NCBI RefSeq assembly: GCF_004193775.1
Contig: NC_041018.1
Span: forward strand, 35,769,966 to 35,833,965
Direction: 5' to 3'
Origin: Glycine soja
Lineage: Eukaryota > Streptophyta > Magnoliopsida > Fabales > Fabaceae
Length of the DNA stretch: 64,000 nt
Part shown: piece by piece, positions 56,876-64,000 of the stretch
Layout of the letters: each line of letters opens with the position of its first letter
Numbering within the stretch: the stretch's first letter is position 1
The notes under the pieces: model-generated
Database searches by the model: none
What the model saw: only the letters and a program-made list of their open reading frames with translations
Told to the model about the DNA's origin: nothing
Translations under genes and position numbers: made by a program

Positions 56876-59800
56876 CTAGCACTGAGCTCTAACTCGGAGA
56901 TAATATTGTGCCCACTGGATTTGCAGCGCCTTTAATCTCTCTGGCTCTAACGGTCTAGGATCATTAAAATACGGCATCATGAAATAAATGATAATAAGTT
57001 AATAATGTAATACAAATTATAAAAAAATCAAATTTGTTTGAAATAAACGTACCGCTTCCCAGTTATTCTTGAAACTTCCTAAAATGATGGTGGACATCCA
57101 GTGCATGACATAATAGCCGCACTCAGTACTTCCTTTTTGTCTATTACACTAAATACATAATGAAATTTGGACATTAATTAAACAATTAGTGTACAGACAA
57201 CAAACACATAAGAAGTATATATAAGTGGAAGTATTATGTAAATGACATACCTTGACGACAATCCACCTAGCAGAAGCCTTTGATTTAGATTGTAGAGCAT
57301 CATCAAGACCTTTTAAAGCACTGTTCCAGGCGAATAACAATTAAAAAGTGGTGTTGTTGAGGTATTTGAATGCAAATGCATTGAAAAGAACACTGACCTG
57401 TTAATGATCCCCTTAAGGTAGTTGTCTGGCCTGTTATGCAATGAACAAAACCAAACAACTAGGTGTTCCTTGGGCACGATGACCACCATCTGCTAGTGTC
57501 CACTGCAGTGGGGAGGAATATGGGTTAGTATATTAGTAAACATTAATTAAATTCAGTTATTTTGTGTGACTTACCCATTCAGGTAGGCTCCAAGGTAGAC
57601 ATCACGATTTGAACTCTGCATCCAACTCTTTATGTAACTTTCAGTCTCAAACTGCGATTTCCCAGACCTCTGAATGGACTGTGGCTCGAGGAATCCATAA
57701 ATATCAGAATTCTCCGCTCGCATACTTGTTTTAATCAAATGCCTATTTTTGTTAAGTCAAAGTTAAATATTTATGAATTAAAAGCAATAAATTAGGCAAT
57801 TAAAAGTAATCGAAAATGACTTACAGAATCCACAACTATAACACTAATATGCTGAGACATTGACCGCTGTGTGCGATTTCGGAGAGGTCTTCGTGCTTTA
57901 TGTAGAGCGGGAAGTCTAGATTAAAGACCCCAAACACGGTGGCATCCCATGTAACCTGGTAAGGCCTCAAGAAAAGCACTGGGATGGTCAATGTCATCAG
58001 ATAAAGCGGATCATCAACCTCTGGATCCGGCTTTTGAGGTGGTTTTGCTGGAGACACAACAGGTTGTTCATGAAACAAAGTTAAATGGCCTAATTTGAGG
58101 CACGCTGAATGAATTAATTGAAAAAGAAGAAACATATAGTAAGAGTAAAGTACCTGTTGTGATAAAGACTTGACCAGATGTGTCGGTCAAGCAAGGAAGG
58201 TGTGAATTGCCTGCCCAACTAAGGAAACCTCATCAGTGGGTACAGGAACTGCAACATCTGGATCTTTAACCTCTTCCACACCCACCTTTACTTGGCCAGG
58301 CAACAAAGGAGTTTTATGAATAATAGTGGATCTCTCATAAACTCTCCCTTGGGCAACCAGGCGGGCAGGATTTGCTTCGATATACAAGCCGCACCTATCT
58401 GAGTCACCCGTCTCAGGATTGTTTCCTGAGGGATCAACATAACTCTCCTTTGTGCTTACTCAAGGACCTGAGGGACTAACCAGAGGCTCCGAAGGCAGTG
58501 CTAGTCTCTGAGATTGCATCTAGGACTGAAACTGGGACTGCATCTGGCTGAACGATGTCATGAGCTGCCGAGTCACTTTTTCTGTGATCGACTCCTTTAG
58601 CTGGTCCCTAATTTGCTCGATCACCTGTTTCAATTCTTCAGGAGGCAGGAAGGAAGAGCTGTGGGACATCCGTGGAGCCAATCTGAAGTATTGCTTGATG
58701 GTGACACCGGCTCCAACAGCACGGACACGTCCAAGGTGCTCTGGACGTCCAATAGCAGCGGTGAGAACATCCTAACGTCCATGGGGGATGAAGGATCCCT
58801 GTGTCGCCTGCTCCTCAAAGGAATCCTGCACATAAAAGACACAGTTGTACATGGCATTCACAAAATATTGAAATATAATTCTAATGGTTAGTTGAAAATG
58901 ACTTACGATCTTCTCAGTGATTTCCTTTGCGGCCTCAGTCGTCATCTCCCCTGTTTTCTTCGTGCGGGCCATCTTCTACTTCATGTGGCGTCTGACGGGG
59001 GATGGAGGGTCGATGACGCCATCAACGCTTCCTGACTGTGTAGCTTCCTCCAGCTTCTTCTTGGTCTTCTCAGCTAGGAGCTTCTGCTCCAAATATTCAT
59101 AACCCCCACGAGACTAAACGTGGGGGGCAGTGTTCTATTTCTGGATCGCCTGTGCCTTTTTCTGCACATCCTGTAAAAATAAAACAATAATGTTTCAAAT
59201 TGCTAGAATGAATTATAACAAGTTAATGTTTTTTTGAAAAACACCTTAAATGACAACGTACATACCTCCCAAGAAGGGTCTCTGCAAGTCTGGCAAAATT
59301 GGGCCCATTTTTCCTTGCTTATACCGTATTTCTCACAGACAGTGTCGTCCACACCATCCTGATCGGCTGCAAGGGCCCATTTCTTCGTGAGGTCTGATTT
59401 AAACTGCCTCCATTTCTCACCAACAGTCTGAAGTAACTTCTTTTTCGTCCTACTGTCAGAAGCCTCTGAGATTTCAAATTCTGCCCAACAATAACAAATA
59501 AGGTTTATTTGTTACAATAATGTATTTGTTGGCTATTAATTAAGAACATCAAATAAGAAAATAAAAAAACCTAAATATCCTCCCAAATCAAGTCTTTCTG
59601 AGTAGTAGGGACCTCCTTCCAATTCTCGTACGTCACATCCACCTTATCACGCACCACAATCCCAAAATATGTTCTTAATTTCTTCCTGTGGGGACCGTCA
59701 GCCTTGCCAGTAGCAGGATCAATGTGGACCACTGGTCTCTCAGCATCGATTGATCTAGTAGACAAGGATTGTAGACATGAGGCTTTCTGTGTCCGCTTCA

Positions 59801-59894
59801 CGGCAGACGGCGAAGCTGATGTGTCGAAAGGATGAGGAGGAGGAGCAGGAGGAGCAGGAGGATGAGGAGGAGGCAAGGCTGGTGGAGAAGCCAT
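56876..59894 (-). pseudogene. CACTA second gene with Ulp1-like protease, element 2
   Basis: Minus-strand exons parallel those of element 1. The start is ATG 59894 with a proline-rich leader (about 59894-59578, including VVHIDPATGKADGPHRK), followed by about 59488-59270, 59170-58925, 58830-58170 (VRAVGAGVTIKQYF), 58055-57836, about 57745-57575 and the protease exons. These show WQMVVIVPKEHLVVWFCSLH near 57480, ALKGLDDALQSKSKASARWI (57320-57250), STECGYYVMH near 57120, and DPRPLEPERLKALQIQW up to the TAG at 56876-56878. The catalytic histidine and cysteine motifs are visible. Stops in the third and fourth exons (for example near 59120 and 58965) show it is broken, though less than element 1. 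Confidence 0.85.
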
Positions 59895-59934
59895 GATCCT
59901 TTATCTGATAGGGAATCTGTTCTTGTTGAAAATA

Positions 59935-60474
59935 AAGGTTGTGAAGAGATTGCACAAACTTGAAATATGGCAAATTTTGAAACATAAAACTGAAGTTGGC
60001 CTACCAAATGATGAGATCAAAGATGTTGCAGCTAGGGAATTATAAATCAACAATAAGAAGAGAGCACTCAAACATAGAAGGAAAAATTATCAAATGAAGA
60101 AGTTAGTGCCACATATAAGGGCAACGAAGGGAGAACTGAAACACACAAGGAAAAATTATCAAATGAAGAAGTTAGTGCCACAAATGAGGGTAGTGCAGAG
60201 AATAGCATCAAAAGCAACTATAATGAAGTGAGTAAATTTGAAGATAAGGACAAAGAACAAAGCATACAAAATTCAAAAATGAAAACCGAGGGTGGTTCAG
60301 ACAATAATGTCAAGAACAAAGATGTTGAAGATGGTGACTTAAAAAAAGCAAACAAACTTCAGATGTATAAAATTTATCAGATAAAGCTACATGATAATGG
60401 GTATAGTGTGGATAGTAATATCATTGAACAAGCAAATATAGTGAAGACTATTATTCAAACTTCAAAATAGTGCT
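59935..60474 (+). pseudogene. Captured coding-like fragment of unknown origin
   Basis: On the plus strand, opposite to the CACTA genes, a lysine/glutamate/serine-rich frame reads from about 60075 (after a TAG) to TAG at 60468-60470. It includes KEKLSNEEVSAT twice, encoded by a 60-bp direct repeat (about 60069-60128 and 60129-60188), then NEGSAENSIKSNYNEVSKFE and ending VKTIIQTSK. Upstream, 59940-60045 reads RLHKLEIWQILKHKTEVG and LPNDEIKDVAAREL. The family is not recognised. Codon-like composition, position and absence from element 1 suggest host sequence captured by the transposon. Confidence 0.45.
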
Positions 60475-61340
60475 CTTGTGTTGAATCTCTCTTTACTTGC
60501 AAAAAAGGATTTCAATTTTGCTGTAACTGACAACATGTGCTAATTTTTCTTTTTGTTTAAGGTCTAATATCATTCATTGGTTGCTCTTATATTTTTTTTT
60601 CCAATTTGTAGGTAAGTTCATTGTCAATTGTAAGATGGGGTGTGTGATGGTGAGATAGAAGTTGTAATTTTAGTAAGAACTTCCTTCCTAATTCAAAATT
60701 TGGCACTCATATCACTGAAATCAGAACCTCCCTTCCTCTCCCCAAAAAAGGTAAAACAGACCATAAGAAATACATCAACACCCCTCCTCTTCGATGGAGT
60801 TAGATTTTAAAACTGAGTTAGATTTTTTAATCTCATAAGATAATTAATTCTTGTTTCTATTCATGATTAAGATATACAACAATTGTTTCATATTTAATAG
60901 GTGTGAAAGAGGAGTTGTAAGCATTGCACAAAGAACCTATTTCCTTAGTGACTGATAGATACTACTTTGACATGTATGACACTGAAAGCTGTTGGTTTAT
61001 AACCCCTAAGAGCTTCAAAAGGATGCTTAAGAAGATGGGTGAGTCCAAATCCATTGATGAGTGCAAATCTATGATCAAACAATTTGATTTGAATGGGGAT
61101 GGTGTCCTAAGCTTTAAAGAATTCAGAATTATGATGCAGTGAGGCATGTATATATAAATGTTGATTCTGTATAGTGTGTATTTGAAATTTCATTGATTTG
61201 TTTGCACATCCTATGTATAACACTATAAAATGGGATAAATACATTGGTCTTTAGATTTCACCTTAATAAACAAAGCTGATGCTTCACATGGATATTGAAT
61301 TTTGAACCATCTCTGCAGCTACTTCCTACAACAAACAACA
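60475..61340 (+). pseudogene. Captured calmodulin-like (EF-hand) gene fragment
   Basis: The frame 60924-61142 encodes the C-terminal part of a calmodulin-like protein: FDMYDTES and FITPKSFKRMLKKMGES, then KSIDECKSMIKQF, and a canonical EF-hand loop DLNGDGVLSFKE (61086-61121) with calcium ligands at loop positions 1, 3, 5, 9 and 12, ending FRIMMQ and TGA. Such proteins are calcium sensors of the plant CML family; the usual length is about 140-190 residues, so the first EF-hands are missing. An in-frame stop precedes the homologous part, near 60919. Possible intron DNA, ending in AATTTGTAG, lies at 60475-60611. The fragment is opposite to the transposon genes and absent from element 1. Confidence 0.75.
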
Positions 61341-61376
61341 CAAATTAATAAACATTACAAAAAACAATTGTATGGC

Positions 61377-64000
61377 TTATGTAAATGAATGTATCAAAAT
61401 CAAATATATAAATACAAAATTACATTTGACAATGTTAATTAATTCTCCTTCATCATGATCATTACGATTAGCATGAACGTCGTCAGCTTCTTCTTCTTCG
61501 ACAACATTAGGAGTGATTTGTGTGGACAAAGGACTAACATAGGTGTCCATGTATGAATCATCATCTTCTACATTAACACCAATTCTTTTGCCGTGTAGAA
61601 CCACGCACCACCTTTCATCACAAGGGTCTTGCACGTAAAATACTTGTCTAGCTTGTTTTGCCATGATGAAAGGGTCATTGTGGTAACCAAGTTTCTTTAG
61701 GTCTACCAACGTAAATCCTATATCATCGATGCGCACACCGGTGTTGCTGTTAACCCATTTACATTTGAAAACACAAACAGTAAATTTCACATAGTTAAGC
61801 TCCCAAATTTCATCAATGAACCCAAAGTAAGGGATGGAATCTACACAGGGATTGGCGTCATGCACACTTACGAAGTGTTGAGATTCAGCCCTTAGGGTGA
61901 CCCCGCTGTTTTGCATTGTACTTTTGTCTTCTTGTGCTTTTGTGTAAAATGAATACTTGTTTATGTTGTATCCTTGCCAAGTTATAACATTTCTTTTAGG
62001 CCCATATGCTAGCTTTCTTAAATTTTCTAAAGCATTTTCATCTACAAAGATTGTATCTTTAAACTAATCACAGAAAGTCTTGTTATGTTTTTTCAACACC
62101 CAATTCTTTGACATTTTTGGACTATTCTGTCTGACATAAGCTTCATGCTTAAGTATGTATGACAAAAATTCATTATTGTTGTTCAAGACATACAAGTGAG
62201 CTTGTAACAAATCTTCTAGACTTGGAGTGATCACATGCAGTCCTCTTGAACCCTTACCACTCACTCTGTCATCATGCCAAGACTCAGGAAGGCCAACAGG
62301 TTTAGCCTTCTCAATGTATTCTGAACAAAATTCAATGGCTTCTAATGCAATGTACCTCTCAATAATAGATGCTTTTGGACGATATATATTCTTTGTATAC
62401 TCTTTTAAGATTTTCATGTATCGCTCAACCAGGTACATCCACCGCAAATAAACAGGACCACAACATTTGATTTCTATGACGAGATGCACAATCAAGTGAA
62501 TCATGATGTCAAAGAAGGCAGGGGAAAATACATCTCCAACTGGCACAGTATAATTGCAGCCTTATTTTCCAGGTCATCAAACTTGATAGGATCAACGACT
62601 TTGCTACATATGGCATGGAAGAAAAAGCACAAACGAGTTATGGTTAACCTAACTTTGTTTGGCAAGATGTCTCGTATAGCCACGGTTAACAATTGTTGCA
62701 TCAACACGTGACAATCGTGAGACTTTAACCCTACAAGCTTAAGCTCCTTCAACTGCACAAGGCTCTTAATATTTGAAGAGTATCATTGTGGAACCTTTAC
62801 CCGACGAAGACACTGACAAAAACTTATCTTCTCCTTTTTGGACAAAGTATGAAAAGCTGGGGGCAAGTAAATTTTCTTCCCATCAGACCTTGGATGCAAC
62901 TGTGATTGTATCCCCATCTCAGCTAGATCTTGATGGGTATTCAAGCCATCCTTCGTCTTGCCCTGAATGTTAAGGAGCGTCCCAATCACACTGTCACATA
63001 CATTTTTCTCGACATGCATAACATCAATACAATGTCTAACATCTAGATCAGACCAGTACGGAAGATCAAAGAAAATGGACCTCTTCTTCCATATGAAAGT
63101 CTTACTTTTATCCTTCTTTAGGGTCTTTCCAAATACAGTATTCAGGTGTTGAACCCGCTGGTATACCTGCTCACCAGTCATTGGTATCGGCGCAATATCA
63201 TGCTATTGACTTCCATTAAAAGCTTTTTTCAGTCGTCTGTAAGGATGATTGGGTGTTAGAAAACGACGATGCCTACTGTAGATTGTTTTTCTTCCATGTT
63301 TTAGTTGTATGTAGCTTGTGTTTTCTTCACTGATGGGGCATGCATGATGACCCTTAACACTTTAACCGTTGAGATTTCCATATGCTGGAAAGTCATTAAT
63401 GGTACAAAAAAGCATTGCACGCATTTGAAATGTCTCCTTGCGAAACGCATCAAACACTAAAACCCCGTCATCCCACAACTTTCTTAGGTCTTCAACCAAT
63501 GGACTTAGATAAACATCAATGTCATTTCTTGGTTGTCTTGGGCCCGATATCATCATAGACAACATCATGTATTTTCGCTTCATGCACAACCAAGGAGGCA
63601 AATTGTAAATTACTAGCAAAACTGGCCATGAATTGTCTTGAGTGATTAAGGTGCCATATGAATTCATTCCATCACTGGCTAGTCCAAGTCTAAGATTTCT
63701 TGGCTCTTTCTCGAAATCCGGATACAAACCATCAATCTTCTTCCACTGCGATCAATCAGCTGGATGACAGACCATTCCATCAGAAATCCTTCCATTTGCA
63801 TGCCATGTAAGGTCTTTTGCGTCGTCCTCGTTAGCAAAAAGACACTTAAACCTTGAAATGATTGGAAGATACCACAAAACCTTCGCTGTAGGGCCCTTGT
63901 TTGAGTTTTCATCAGAACTGCTTTCCTCTTCATCCTTCACTTTGTACCGTGAAGTCCCATAGATAGGGCATTTGGACATTTCTTGGAATTCATGCCTGTA
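61377..64000 (-). pseudogene. CACTA TNP2-type transposase, element 2 (partial)
   Basis: Minus-strand paralogue of 43500-46051; the N-terminus lies beyond the window. Recognisable blocks are Transposase_21 (LTWHANGRISDGM, WPVLLVIYNLPPWLCMKRKY, DVMHVEKNVCDSVIG), DUF4218 (SHDCHVLMQQLLTVAIRDIL, CCGPVYLRWMYLVERYMK) and DUF4216 (FKCKWVNSNTGVRIDDIG, FYVQDPCDERW), ending at 61377. In-frame stops occur at 63752, 63362, 63203, 62783 and 62064. A one-base deletion near 62520 in a C run shifts the frame. The positions of the stops differ from those of element 1, so the two genes decayed independently. Confidence 0.9.

Larger units (their letters stand above)
56173..64000 (-). mobile_element. CACTA element 2, running off the right edge
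   Basis: The terminus CACTATTAGAAAATATAC at 56173 is followed by AACATCGG repeats, then the second gene and the transposase gene, both on the minus strand. The order mirrors element 1, so the two elements lie tail to tail. The 5' terminus is beyond the window. Between its two genes it holds about 1.4 kb of extra DNA (59935-61340), where element 1 has only about 118 bp. The insertion point AAG|CACTA falls in copy 2 of the segmental duplication; copy 1 shows the uninterrupted site. Confidence 0.9.

Noticed and set aside
1..64000. tRNA, rRNA or other structured RNA genes
   Set aside because: No tRNA cloverleaf pattern, rRNA segment or known ncRNA was recognised by reading; a covariance-model scan would be needed to exclude small ones.

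Overview
This is a plant nuclear window, almost certainly from a legume and most likely soybean (Glycine). The inference rests on the SIRE-like copia LTR with its repeated TAATCGATTAC motifs, the long-LTR Ty3/gypsy families, the CACTA elements with AACATCGG subterminal repeats, and strong AT richness. No intact host gene is visible. The window is a nested transposon graveyard holding a few host gene fragments.

Layout. 1-4500: a minus-strand gypsy solo LTR, cut by the window start, abuts an inverted piece of a SIRE-like LTR, followed by a tandemly duplicated host segment. 4500-7711: AT-rich intergenic DNA with a palindrome, then the 5' part of an eIF4B-like pseudogene. 7707-20509: a complete long-LTR Ty3/gypsy element (LTRs about 2.4 kb, target duplication CGTGA) inserted in that pseudogene. 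Its pol gene carries a related solo LTR (12589-14851) and a foreign retroelement fragment (about 15843-16956), plus a nonsense codon and two frameshifts. 20510-20736: the rest of the eIF4B-like pseudogene. 25194-27010: five minus-strand exons of a conserved plant gene next to a CACTA terminus at 27426, suggesting gene capture. 27387-29700: a segment duplicated at 50190-56172. 30045-40134: a second copy of the host segment of 3261-4490, carrying three gypsy solo LTRs and one SIRE-like solo LTR, all with readable 5-bp target duplications. 40134-42890: the first coding exon of an SR-type splicing factor and a region with a perfect 32-bp inverted repeat. 42897-50189: a 5'-truncated CACTA element with a TNP2-type transposase and a second gene ending in a Ulp1-like cysteine protease domain. 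53266-53715: a MITE. 56173-64000: a second CACTA element, tail-to-tail with the first and running off the window, which carries captured material including a calmodulin-like EF-hand fragment.

How the parts work together. In each CACTA element the transposase gene and the second gene (transposase-family N-terminus plus Ulp1-like protease) lie in tandem and end just before the subterminal repeat array; both copies are broken by stop codons. The gypsy element has LTR, primer binding site, gag, protease, RT, RNase H, integrase and polypurine tract in order, but could not move autonomously. The solo LTRs belong to related families and share one strongly conserved block of about 290 bp.
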